Source: Candidatus Lustribacter telmatis (GTDB taxonomy: Bacteria > Vulcanimicrobiota > Vulcanimicrobiia > Vulcanimicrobiales > Vulcanimicrobiaceae). From it: 64,000 nt of DNA. Where the stretch lies: contig PLRU01000073.1 of NCBI GenBank assembly GCA_003164045.1, positions 9,328 through 73,327 on the forward strand, written 5' to 3'. Shown in pieces: positions 9,843 through 17,801 of the stretch. Every line of letters begins with the position of its first letter. Position 1 is the stretch's first letter. The notes under the pieces were generated by a model. The model was not told where the DNA came from. It did not search any database and was given only the letters and a program-made list of their open reading frames with translations. The position numbers and the translations under genes were made by a program.

Positions 9843-11659
9843 ACGCGCGCGAGCGCGCGGCGGTCGAGTTCGTATCCCTCATCATCGAGGCGCAGCACGG
9901 CGGCCGAGCCGTTGACGATCTGATGCTGCAGCCACGACGATTGGCTGAGGACGTGATCGGCATAGAAGCGCGCCGTCGTCAGCTTGGCGCGATAAAAGTC
10001 CGCTTCCGGATCCCCGGCCGCGATATGCCGCGCGGAGATTTGCGCAGCGCGCGCCATCTGCCAGCCGCCCGCGACGATGCCCCACAACTTCAGATACGGC
10101 ACGGAACACGCGAAGACCGCACGCAGGTCGCTCGTGGCGTTCGTACCGAGCCACGCCGACGCGGCGCCGAGCGCGCCGACGCCCCGCTCCAGCTCGGCTC
10201 TAATCGCCGCGATGTCGGCATCGTCACCGTCGAGCGTTTGCGCGAACGTCGCGATTTCTGCAACGATCGCCGTCGCCGTCGCGCCCATGTCGCGAAGTAA
10301 TTTGCGCCCGACGAGGTCGAGCGCCTGAATGCCGGTCGTGCCCTCGTAGATCGAAGCGATCTTTACGTCGCGATACTGCTGCGCGATACCGGTCTCTTCG
10401 ATGTAGCCCATGCCGCCGAAGACTTGCACGGCCGTCGAACAGAGTTCGGTTGCCGTTTCCGTGCACCAGCCCTTGACGATCGGAATCATGAACTCCGCGA
10501 ACACTTTGTGGCGCCGGCGCGTCGCTTCGTCGGGCGATTTGTGGGCCAGGTCGAGTGAACCGGCGGTCACGTATGCGAGCGCGCGCATCGCTTCGATCTG
10601 CGCCTTCATCGACATCAACATGCGCCGCACGTCGGGATGACGGATGATCGCGACCGGCTGCGGGTTGCGCGCCGCAGCATCGCGGCTCTGGATGCGCTCT
10701 TTCGCATAGGTAAGCGCGCTCTGATAGGCGCGATCGGCAATCGCCAAGCCCTGCACGCCGACGGAGAACCGCGCGGCGTTCATCATGATGAACATATATT
10801 CGAGCCCGCGATTCTGCTCGCCCACGAGATAGCCGATCGCACCGCCGGATTTCTCGCCGTAGTTGAGCGTGCACGTCGGGTTGGCGTTGATTCCGAGCTT
10901 ATGCTCGATGCCGGCGCAATAGACGTCGTTGCGTTCGCCAAGCGTGCCGTCGGCGTTGAGCAGCACCTTCGGCACGATGAAGAGCGAGATGCCCCGGGTT
11001 CCCTCGGGTGCATCGGGCAGCCGCGCGAGCACGAGGTGAATGATGTTCGGCGTGAGGTCGTGTTCGCCGAACGTAATGAAGATTTTCTGACCGCTGATCT
11101 TGTAGCGATCGCCGTCGGGCACAGCCCTCGTTCGCACGGCGGCAAGGTCGGAGCCCGCTTGCGGTTCGGTGAGGCACATCGTGCCCGTCCACTCACCCGA
11201 AACCAACCGCGGAATGTAGGTCTGCTTCTGCTCGCCGGAACCGACGAGTTCGATCGCTTCGATCGCACCTTGATTGAGCAGCGGGCCGTTAGCAAAACCG
11301 ACGTTCGCCGCGTTCCACATCTCGAGTACGGCGCCGAGCAGTATTTGCGGCAGGCCCTGCCCGCCGAATTCGGCGCTGACCGGCAAGCCGATCCAGCCGG
11401 CTTGCGCGAATTGCTGATAGGCCGCTTTAAATCCGGAAGGCATCGTGACCACGCCGTCGTTCCACGTCGCACCGGCGCGATCGCCGGATGCGTTGAGCGG
11501 GTCGAGCACTTCCGCGGCAAACGTCGCGGCTTCCGCCAATACCGGATCGAGCACGTCGACCGTTTCTTCGAATCCGGGAAGTGCCGCAATCTCAGCGATG
11601 CCCGCGAGTTCGCGCAGAACGAACGACATGTCGCGTAACGGCGCACGGTAGCTAGCCAT
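9839..11659 (-). CDS. Acyl-CoA dehydrogenase, long form with C-terminal extension (DmdC/FadE-like)
   Basis: A 606-residue FAD enzyme, longer than the usual ~380-residue acyl-CoA dehydrogenases. The core includes GLPVSAEFGGQGLPQ (about 75-90), MCLTEPQAGSDLAAVRTRA (about 158-176), KISGQKIFITFGEHDL and QVFGGMGYIEETGIAQQYRD (about 430-450). The last ~130 residues form the extra domain typical of the 3-methylmercaptopropionyl-CoA dehydrogenase (DmdC) and related long-chain clade. It should introduce the trans-2 double bond in an acyl-CoA. It is the first gene of the long minus-strand operon and is divergent from the deacetylase gene, with only 38 bases between the starts, so promoters must overlap. 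The acyl-CoA substrate is unknown. Confidence 0.92.
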   Translation of the reverse strand: MASYRAPLRDMSFVLRELAGIAEIAALPGFEETVDVLDPVLAEAATFAAEVLDPLNASGDRAGATWNDGVVTMPSGFKAAYQQFAQAGWIGLPVSAEFGGQGLPQILLGAVLEMWNAANVGFANGPLLNQGAIEAIELVGSGEQKQTYIPRLVSGEWTGTMCLTEPQAGSDLAAVRTRAVPDGDRYKISGQKIFITFGEHDLTPNIIHLVLARLPDAPEGTRGISLFIVPKVLLNADGTLGERNDVYCAGIEHKLGINANPTCTLNYGEKSGGAIGYLVGEQNRGLEYMFIMMNAARFSVGVQGLAIADRAYQSALTYAKERIQSRDAAARNPQPVAIIRHPDVRRMLMSMKAQIEAMRALAYVTAGSLDLAHKSPDEATRRRHKVFAEFMIPIVKGWCTETATELCSTAVQVFGGMGYIEETGIAQQYRDVKIASIYEGTTGIQALDLVGRKLLRDMGATATAIVAEIATFAQTLDGDDADIAAIRAELERGVGALGAASAWLGTNATSDLRAVFACSVPYLKLWGIVAGGWQMARAAQISARHIAAGDPEADFYRAKLTTARFYADHVLSQSSWLQHQIVNGSAAVLRLDDEGYELDRRALARV

Positions 11660-11697
11660 GAATTACTCTTCGCGCCGATGGCGAATAGCCCGTCAAC

Positions 11698-12690
11698 GTG
11701 CCCACCCGACGGAAATCGCGGCGTCGCAAGCGCTCGCCCGCCTTTGCGCTGCTCTTTCTCCTCGGCCTCGGATGCTGCGTCATCGCCGCCGCGCTGTGGC
11801 TGTGGTCGCCCGACCGCAGCCCGCAAACGGCCGAAGCGACCGCCCCGCCGGCCGCGCCGGCCGACATCCCGGCACGACGCGAACCGCTCGCGGCGGCAAT
11901 GCCCGAGGCGTCCGAAGAGCCCGAAGCGCCCGCACCGAGTGTCGCTGCGGCGACCGTCGCGCCCGCAACCGCGGCCCCGATTGCGCAAGCGCCACCGTCG
12001 CCGGCCGCGACCGTGATCGCCGCAACCGGCGGACGTCCGCGGCTAGCGATCATCATCGATGATTGCGGCCAGTGGCCCGACACGGAGCGTGCGTTCGTCG
12101 CGCTGCCGTTTCCGCTCACGCTCTCCGTCCTGCCGCACGTGCGCTTCGGGGGCGCGATCGCGCGCGATGCGAGCGCCGCGGGCAAGGGCGTTATGCTCCA
12201 CTTGCCGATGCAGACGATCTCCGGCCGCTATCCGGGGCCGGGAACGATCACGACGACCATGGACGATGCGGCGATTCGCAGCGAACTCACCAGCGACTTG
12301 GCCGAATTGCCGCAAGCGCGCGGCGTGAACAACCACGAGGGCAGCCTCGCCACCCAAGACGCGCGCGTGATGGGCGACATCGCCGACGTGCTGGCGCGCG
12401 ACGGCCGCTTCTTCATCGATTCGCGTACCAGCAGCGCGAGCGTCGGCGAATCGGTCGCGCGCGAACGCGGCGTCCCCAGCGCCGGCCGCAGCGTGTTCCT
12501 CGATAACGTCGACGACGAAGCCGCCGTCGAAGCGCGGCTGCGCGAAGCCGTCCGCGACGCGATCGCTACGGGCAGCGCGATCGCAATCGGTCACCCGCGC
12601 CCCGCGACACTGGCCGCCGTGCGGAACCTGGGCCCGACGTTTGAGGCGGACGGCGTCGAGCTTACGCTCGCGAGCGCGCTCGTCCACTGA
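11698..12690 (+). CDS. Divergent polysaccharide deacetylase (YibQ/DUF610 type)
   Basis: A 330-residue membrane-anchored protein. After a basic N-terminus there is one transmembrane helix (about 14-36), then an Ala/Pro-rich spacer (about 40-110), then the catalytic-like domain opening LAIIIDDCGQWPDTERAF with the double Asp. Downstream motifs LPMQT and GVNNHEGS, and HPRPATL near the end, fit the divergent polysaccharide deacetylase family, whose members sit in the envelope. The start is a GTG. The domain would face outside the cytoplasm and probably acts on a cell-wall glycan. The stop codon overlaps the next gene's proposed CTG start (CTGA). A second, degenerate relative lies at 39156-40016. 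Confidence 0.85.
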   Translation: MPTRRKSRRRKRSPAFALLFLLGLGCCVIAAALWLWSPDRSPQTAEATAPPAAPADIPARREPLAAAMPEASEEPEAPAPSVAAATVAPATAAPIAQAPPSPAATVIAATGGRPRLAIIIDDCGQWPDTERAFVALPFPLTLSVLPHVRFGGAIARDASAAGKGVMLHLPMQTISGRYPGPGTITTTMDDAAIRSELTSDLAELPQARGVNNHEGSLATQDARVMGDIADVLARDGRFFIDSRTSSASVGESVARERGVPSAGRSVFLDNVDDEAAVEARLREAVRDAIATGSAIAIGHPRPATLAAVRNLGPTFEADGVELTLASALVH

Positions 12691-13313
12691 GCCGCCGCGC
12701 CGGCCAGCGCTTCGACGCCGCGCACGGCGTCACGACCGAGGCGCTGATCTTCCTCGGCGAACTCGATCCGGAGGCGGTCGGGCCGAACCTCGAATTCGCC
12801 ACCCACTACGAGCCGACGCCGGTGGCCGACATCGATCGCCTCCTCGACGCGGTGCCGCTTTCGCCCGAACGCTCCACGCTCGTCGACGTCGGCGCGGGGC
12901 TCGGCCGGGTGGTACTGCACGCGGCCCGGCGCCCGTATCGCCAAATCGTCGGCGTCGAGATCTCGCCCGCGCTCTTCGAGGTGGCCAAAGAGAACCGCGC
13001 CGCCTATCGAGGCGAACTCGCGTGCCGGGATATCCGCCTCGTCCGTGCCGACGCGGCCGCGTTCACGTTCCCGCGGGGCGACCTGGTTGTCTACCTCTAT
13101 AACCCATTCCGCGCCGAGGTGCTCGCACCGATGCTCGACCGGCTCGGCGCCGACCGGCGGCGCGATGTGGCGCTCGTGTACCACACGCCGCTGGAGCGTG
13201 CGGCGGTCGATGCCCACCCGGCATTCGAGCTGATTGCCGACCTCGGGATCGGGCTTGTGTACCTAGCTCGCAGAGAAGTCCATGTCCCGCGGCGTATCAT
13301 CGGGCGAGCATGA
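12687..13313 (+). CDS. SAM-dependent methyltransferase, probable CTG start
   Basis: Class I methyltransferase with the SAM-binding motif VDVGAGLGRVVLHAA, followed by VGVEISPALFEVA and VVYLYNPF (motif IV region). The only standard start is a GTG at 12822, which would begin in the middle of a conserved-looking segment. The same frame is open upstream and encodes FDAAHGVTTEALIFLGELDP followed by ATHYEPTP, the N-terminus expected for this methyltransferase group. No ATG, GTG or TTG occurs between the previous in-frame stop at 12642 and 12822. The CTG at 12687 overlaps the deacetylase stop as CTGA, mirroring ATGA junctions elsewhere in the window, and gives 208 residues. Function is certain at fold level only; substrate unknown. 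Confidence 0.8.
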   Translation: MSRRAGQRFDAAHGVTTEALIFLGELDPEAVGPNLEFATHYEPTPVADIDRLLDAVPLSPERSTLVDVGAGLGRVVLHAARRPYRQIVGVEISPALFEVAKENRAAYRGELACRDIRLVRADAAAFTFPRGDLVVYLYNPFRAEVLAPMLDRLGADRRRDVALVYHTPLERAAVDAHPAFELIADLGIGLVYLARREVHVPRRIIGRA

Positions 13314-13906
13314 GAAAAACCGTCGCCCTTCCCTACCTCTTCGTGGCCCTCGCTTCACTGATCGTCGCAGGCTGCGGCGGAGGCTTAGGCCAGACGGCGT
13401 CGACGGCGAACGGCGGCGCAACGCCTTTCCCGAGCCCAACCGCGAGCTGCACCCCGCCGGCGGGCTATACGATTCAAGAAGTGTTCCCGCAGAATAAAGG
13501 CACGGCGGTGGCCAACTTGCAGGGCGTCGTCTTCGACATCGGACCGAGCCAGCAACCGGGCGGCGTGCCGAGTCCGCTGCCGACGAACTGGTACTTTTAC
13601 GTGCAATCCATCGCCGGGACGAGCGCGTTTGTCGCCTTCCCGTTCCTCGCGACGCCGGTACCGCAGCCGGGGGCATCGGCGAGCGCGACCCCGACGCCGC
13701 TACCGACGCCGTCCGATGCACCGGCCGCGGGCTTCACCAACTATCTCCAGGAAACGGCATCGATCGGTAATTTTGCGAATAACACCAGCTTCGCGGTGTT
13801 CCTCGCAAACACGAATTGCTACCCCGGTTTGCCGGAGAGCACGTTCACCACGTCGCCGACGGATACGCCCACGGTTTCGGCTTCACCGACGGCTACGCCA
13901 ACCTAG
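13310..13906 (+). CDS. Putative lipoprotein, Ser/Thr/Pro-rich
   Basis: A 198-residue secreted protein with a lipobox: the hydrophobic N-terminus ends LIVAGCGGG, so the Cys at about residue 21 should be lipidated. The rest is low-complexity Thr/Ser/Pro/Ala with a short structured centre (NWYFYVQSIAGTSAFVAFPF) and repeated TPTPLPTPS / SPTDTPTVSASPTATPT tracts. The ATG overlaps the methyltransferase stop by four bases. No family is recognised. It is probably a surface-exposed lipoprotein; its function cannot be assigned. Confidence 0.72.
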   Translation: MRKTVALPYLFVALASLIVAGCGGGLGQTASTANGGATPFPSPTASCTPPAGYTIQEVFPQNKGTAVANLQGVVFDIGPSQQPGGVPSPLPTNWYFYVQSIAGTSAFVAFPFLATPVPQPGASASATPTPLPTPSDAPAAGFTNYLQETASIGNFANNTSFAVFLANTNCYPGLPESTFTTSPTDTPTVSASPTATPT

Positions 13907-13927
13907 ACGAACGTACGCGCTGCCGGC

Positions 13928-14785
13928 ATGAAGAAATGGATCGCGGGAGCGCGGCTTCCGACGCTGCCCGCCGCAATCGTTCCGGTGCTGGTTGGGACGG
14001 CCGCGGCGGGGATGCCCTATCACCTCGACCGCGCGCTGCTGGCGGGCGTGGTGGCGCTGGCCCTGCAAGTCGGCGTAAACTTCGCCAACGATTATAGCGA
14101 CGGTATTCGCGGCACCGACAAGAACCGCACCGGGCCGATGCGGCTCGTTGCATCTGGTCTCGCAACGCCGGCGGCCGTGCTGCGCGCAGCGGTCATCGCG
14201 TTTGCAATCGCAGCGGTGGCCGGGATCGCGCTCTCGCTGCAAGTGGATGCGTGGCTCATCGCGGTCGGCTTCAGTGCGATCGCGGCGGCCTGGTTCTACA
14301 CGGGCGGCCCGAAGCCGTACGGCTACAACGGCCTCGGGGAAGTGTTCGTCTTCATCTTCTTCGGTCTCGTCGGAACGCTCGGTTCGACGTACGTGCAGCA
14401 CGGTTCGTTCACCGTCGTCTCGGCGCTCGCATCGCTCGCCGTCGGTTCGCTCACGACGGCACTGCTGGTGGTCAACAACCTGCGCGACATTCCCGGCGAC
14501 GAAGCGACCGGAAAGCGTACGCTGGCTGTTAAGATGGGCGACGGCGCGACGCGGCGTCTGTATCTCGCGCTGCTCGCGGCGGCGGCGCTCGCGACGCTCG
14601 CCGTGGTGGTCCTGCATCCGTGGGCGCTGGTTGCGTTCATCGCGGCCGCCGCGGCGATCCGCCCGGTGCAAATCATTCGCAGCGGCGCGACCGGCCGCGC
14701 CCTCGTTCCCGTGCTGGTCGATACCGGCCGGCTAGAACTGGCCTTCGGCGTGCTCTTTGCAGCTAGCGTCGGCGTGGGGCGCTAA
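13928..14785 (+). CDS. menA: 1,4-dihydroxy-2-naphthoate polyprenyltransferase
   Basis: A 285-residue integral membrane prenyltransferase of the UbiA superfamily. The polyprenyl-diphosphate/Mg motif is NFANDYSDGIRGTD (about 53-66), followed by the MenA-like TGPMRLVASG. The second Asp motif is in NNLRDIPGDEATGKRTLA (about 180-197). About eight to nine hydrophobic helices are visible. MenA transfers the prenyl tail to DHNA in menaquinone synthesis, which points to a menaquinone-using respiratory chain. It starts 22 bases after the lipoprotein gene, and no other men gene is nearby. Confidence 0.9.
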   Translation: MKKWIAGARLPTLPAAIVPVLVGTAAAGMPYHLDRALLAGVVALALQVGVNFANDYSDGIRGTDKNRTGPMRLVASGLATPAAVLRAAVIAFAIAAVAGIALSLQVDAWLIAVGFSAIAAAWFYTGGPKPYGYNGLGEVFVFIFFGLVGTLGSTYVQHGSFTVVSALASLAVGSLTTALLVVNNLRDIPGDEATGKRTLAVKMGDGATRRLYLALLAAAALATLAVVVLHPWALVAFIAAAAAIRPVQIIRSGATGRALVPVLVDTGRLELAFGVLFAASVGVGR

Positions 14786-14791
14786 CGCTCG

Positions 14792-16354
14792 CTACGACTT
14801 CGTCCCGTGGCTGAGTGCTTTGGCCTCGTAACAGGCGCGATCGGCCTCGGCTAACACCGCCGCGGCACTTTCCGAATTGTTGTCGAGCGCCGCGAGCCCG
14901 ATGCTCGCGCTGAGTACGATCGTCGTTCCGTTAAACACGACCGGCAGCGACTCGACCGATTGACGGATCTTCTCTACCACGCGCGCCGCATGAACGGGCG
15001 TACATTCGTGCAGCAGCATGGCAAATTCATCGCCACCGAGGCGCGCGAGAATGTCGTTGCCGCGTACGTTGAGCGACATGCGATGCGCCACGTCGCGCAG
15101 CAAACGATCGCCGGTCTCGTGTCCGAATGAGTCGTTGACTTGCTTGAAGCGATCGAGGTCGATGAACGCGATCGTGTGCACGATGCCGGCGTGACGGGCG
15201 CTCACCAGGGCGTTTTCGATCATCTCTTCGAACCGGCGGCGGTTGGGCAGGCGCGTGAGCGAATCGTGACTCGCTTCGTAGGCCAGGCGCCGCGTGAGCC
15301 GCACTTGCGCGGTGACGTCGCGCAACACGATCACGTAGCCGAACGGCGTGCGCGGGTTCAGCACGCCGCACATCGGCGAACTCACGAACGCAATTTGCGT
15401 GTTGCGCTCGGGCCCGTAGAGCAATCCCTCGCCGCGCGTGTCGCCGGCGGGATCGAGTACGATGTCGCACGGCGCATCCTGTTCGTCGCGCAGATCGACG
15501 ATCGAGCGCAGCGGCATGCCATAGGCGTCCGAAAACGTCACGTTGAGCAGCCGTTGTCCGGCCGCGTTGATGAAGTCGATCCGGCCATCGGGGAGTGCCG
15601 TGATCACGGCATCGCCGATCGCTTTGAGCGTGACGCTCAAGCGCTGCTTTTCCGCCGCCACCGCCGCTTCGAACTCTTTGCGCGCCGAGATGTCGCGCAG
15701 CGTGGAGACGTAGTATGCCGGATGATCGCTCGTGTCGAAGGCGACGCGCGACGTCATCTCAATCCAGAGCGGCATGCTCTCGCGGGTTTGCAGCTCGAGG
15801 ATGCCGCGCACCGGTTCGCCGGCGGCGAGCCGGTCGCGCATGTGCATCACGTTGTCCATGGTGGTGTTCTCCATGTACAACAGGTCTTCGGTCAGGCCGG
15901 TCAGGTCGCGCGTAGCGTAGCCGAACAGCCGCTCGAACGCGCCGTTGACGCAGGCGAAGCGCGCCACTTCTTCGCCCGGCGCCGGCGGAAGAAACACGGC
16001 CACGGGATCGGCCAGCGTCTCGATGCTTGCCGCCAGTGCGGCCAGATCGCCGTCGTACACCGCCGCACTCTCGAGCACCGCATGTCCCAACTCGTTCGCC
16101 AGGGCCATCAGCGCCGCGTCGCCGGCCGTGCTGCGCGCCGGTTCGAGCAGCACCAGCGTCATGGGCGTGACCGGCGTACCGCAATCGATGTATGCGCCGG
16201 CGCCGTCGCGTAGGGCAATTGCGGCCGCGCCTTGACTGCACCCCGTAAAGGCAACGGGACGGTGATCGTCGTCATACGCAACGATTGCGGCTGAGGCGCC
16301 CGCGATTCGAATCGCGGCCCGAAGAAGTGCCGATACGGCATCCATGCGTTGCAT
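14792..16354 (-). CDS. PAS-PAS-GGDEF diguanylate cyclase
   Basis: From the ATG at 16354 the protein is 520 residues. The N-terminal ~130 residues look like a degenerate GAF-type input domain. Two PAS domains follow (about 135-265, with FERLFGYATRDLTGL, and about 270-395, with DGRIDFINAAGQRLL). The cyclase domain has SHDSLTRLPNRRRFEEM, DRFKQVNDSFGHETGDRLL and an intact active site LGGDEF near residue 440. An inhibitory I-site RGND lies five residues before GGDEF, so product feedback by c-di-GMP is expected. No EAL domain or membrane helix is present, so it is a cytosolic enzyme. Frames starting further upstream add sequence with no domain similarity. Confidence 0.9.
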   Translation of the reverse strand: MQRMDAVSALLRAAIRIAGASAAIVAYDDDHRPVAFTGCSQGAAAIALRDGAGAYIDCGTPVTPMTLVLLEPARSTAGDAALMALANELGHAVLESAAVYDGDLAALAASIETLADPVAVFLPPAPGEEVARFACVNGAFERLFGYATRDLTGLTEDLLYMENTTMDNVMHMRDRLAAGEPVRGILELQTRESMPLWIEMTSRVAFDTSDHPAYYVSTLRDISARKEFEAAVAAEKQRLSVTLKAIGDAVITALPDGRIDFINAAGQRLLNVTFSDAYGMPLRSIVDLRDEQDAPCDIVLDPAGDTRGEGLLYGPERNTQIAFVSSPMCGVLNPRTPFGYVIVLRDVTAQVRLTRRLAYEASHDSLTRLPNRRRFEEMIENALVSARHAGIVHTIAFIDLDRFKQVNDSFGHETGDRLLRDVAHRMSLNVRGNDILARLGGDEFAMLLHECTPVHAARVVEKIRQSVESLPVVFNGTTIVLSASIGLAALDNNSESAAAVLAEADRACYEAKALSHGTKS

Positions 16355-16395
16355 GAAGTATGCTCGCCGTTCTTGCGGAACGCCTTTCCGCAGGA

Positions 16396-16620
16396 CTACT
16401 CCAGCGTGTGATCCGCCATTGCCAGACGGCGCGCATTCCGGCGCCGTTCGAGCCCCGCGCCGCTCAGTTGAACGGAGCGGAGTTGCCAGGGAAGGCTGAT
16501 CGCGGCGACGTGGTCGCGCTGGACACAAACGTCGCCGACATGATGGTCGGCGGCGTGGCGACCGCAACGTTCACACGTCTCGATCGGCTTGCTGGATGTC
16601 GGAAGATTCAGCATATTCAC
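16396..16620 (-). CDS. Possible small Cys/His protein (zinc-ribbon-like)
   Basis: A 74-residue frame whose first half carries ETCERCGRHAADHHVGDVC, a CxxC...H...HH...C arrangement that could bind zinc. The pattern resembles the small protein at 32854-33063 (VCGRCGHPVWDHCVSETC), which supports both being real. A TAAAAT hexamer lies about nine bases before the ATG and could be a -10 element of a leaderless or nearly leaderless message; no clear ribosome site is seen. The C-terminal half is basic and may be less ordered. It is the only annotation I can offer for this gap, and it could be chance. Confidence 0.45.
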   Translation of the reverse strand: MNMLNLPTSSKPIETCERCGRHAADHHVGDVCVQRDHVAAISLPWQLRSVQLSGAGLERRRNARRLAMADHTLE

Positions 16621-16778
16621 AGCATTTTACCAGACTTCACCCTCTAGGACCCGACTTATGTCGGAGGTATGCAGAGTCTTGGCATAGTCTTCGCAGTGTC
16701 ATTACATGCCGCGCGATTGCAGCGCGCCGCGACCGGCCCTGCAGAGGACGATCACCTTTCGCACAAGTAGCACGCGCG

Positions 16779-17801
16779 ATGAAGCACGTCGCAACGACCG
16801 TCGCAGGCAGTTTGCCCAAGCCCGCGTGGCTGGCGCAAACCCAGAAGCTGTGGCCCGAGTGGCAACTCGACGGGGCAGCGCTCGCCGAGGGAAAGCGCGA
16901 CGCGACGGAGCTTGCCGTGGCAGAGCAAGTCCGCGCGGGCATCGACGTGGTGACCGATGGCGAACAGTCGCGCCGGCACTTCGTTCACGGCTTCCTCGAA
17001 TCGATCGACGGGATCGACTTCACCAAAATTGTCCGCAAGGGCATTCGGGCCGATCGCTACGAGGCCGATCTGCCGACGATTACGGGTCCCGTCCGGCGCT
17101 CCCGGTCCGTGCATGTGGCGGAGGCGCGCTTCGCGCGGACCTTGACCGACCGAAAGCTCAAGGTGACGATCCCGGGTCCGATGACGATCGTCGATACGCT
17201 GCACGACGTCTACTATGCGGATCGCAAAAAGGCCGCGTTTGCTTTCGCCGACGCCATTCGAGCCGAGATCGAAGAACTCGCCGACGCCGGAGTCGACATC
17301 GTGCAGCTTGACGAGCCGGCCTTCAACGTCTATTTTGCGGAGCTCGAAGAGTGGGGCATCGATGCTCTCAACGCGTGCGTCCGCGGCGTCGCGTGTTCGA
17401 GCGCGGTCCACGTCTGTTACGGCTACGGGATCAAAGCGAACATGGATTGGAAAGCGAGCTTAGGCGGCGAGTGGGATCAGTACGGGATCGTACTGCCGCT
17501 CCTGGCGCAGAGCTCGCTCGACGAGATCTCGATCGAGTTGGCCGGTTCGCGTGTGCCGCCTGACGTGCTCTCCGGGACGGGCGACAAGCGCGTTGCAGTC
17601 GGCGTGATCGACGTTGCAACGGACGATGTCGAGACGCCGGACGACGTCCACGCAACGTTAGAAACCGCGTTGCGCTATATCCCCGCCGAGCGCCTCATCG
17701 CCTCGACCAACTGCGGCATGGCGCCGATGAACCGCGAGATCGCGAATCGCAAGCTGCGCTCGCTGGTCGAAGGCGCACGGCTAACGAGCTTCACCGCGTA
17801 G
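16779..17801 (+). CDS. MetE C-terminal-like methionine synthase/methyltransferase
   Basis: A 340-residue protein equivalent to the C-terminal catalytic barrel of cobalamin-independent methionine synthase. The N-terminus VATTVAGSLPKPAW is the normal barrel start. Zinc-ligand positions are visible as SAVHVCYGYG (His and Cys), the Glu in DEISIELAGS and the Cys in STNCGMAPM. The N-terminal half of full MetE is missing, as in archaeal and bacterial folate-independent 'core MetE' families. The methyl donor may therefore be a corrinoid protein or another carrier rather than methyltetrahydrofolate. I chose the ATG at 16779; an earlier frame start adds unrelated residues. The 3' end overlaps the convergent MFS gene by 21 bases. 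Confidence 0.82.
   Translation: MKHVATTVAGSLPKPAWLAQTQKLWPEWQLDGAALAEGKRDATELAVAEQVRAGIDVVTDGEQSRRHFVHGFLESIDGIDFTKIVRKGIRADRYEADLPTITGPVRRSRSVHVAEARFARTLTDRKLKVTIPGPMTIVDTLHDVYYADRKKAAFAFADAIRAEIEELADAGVDIVQLDEPAFNVYFAELEEWGIDALNACVRGVACSSAVHVCYGYGIKANMDWKASLGGEWDQYGIVLPLLAQSSLDEISIELAGSRVPPDVLSGTGDKRVAVGVIDVATDDVETPDDVHATLETALRYIPAERLIASTNCGMAPMNREIANRKLRSLVEGARLTSFTA

Noticed and set aside
16621-16778. Riboswitch (SAM or cobalamin) before the MetE-like gene
   Set aside because: The 158-base gap has a small CCGAC/GTCGG hairpin but no conserved riboswitch core that I recognise.
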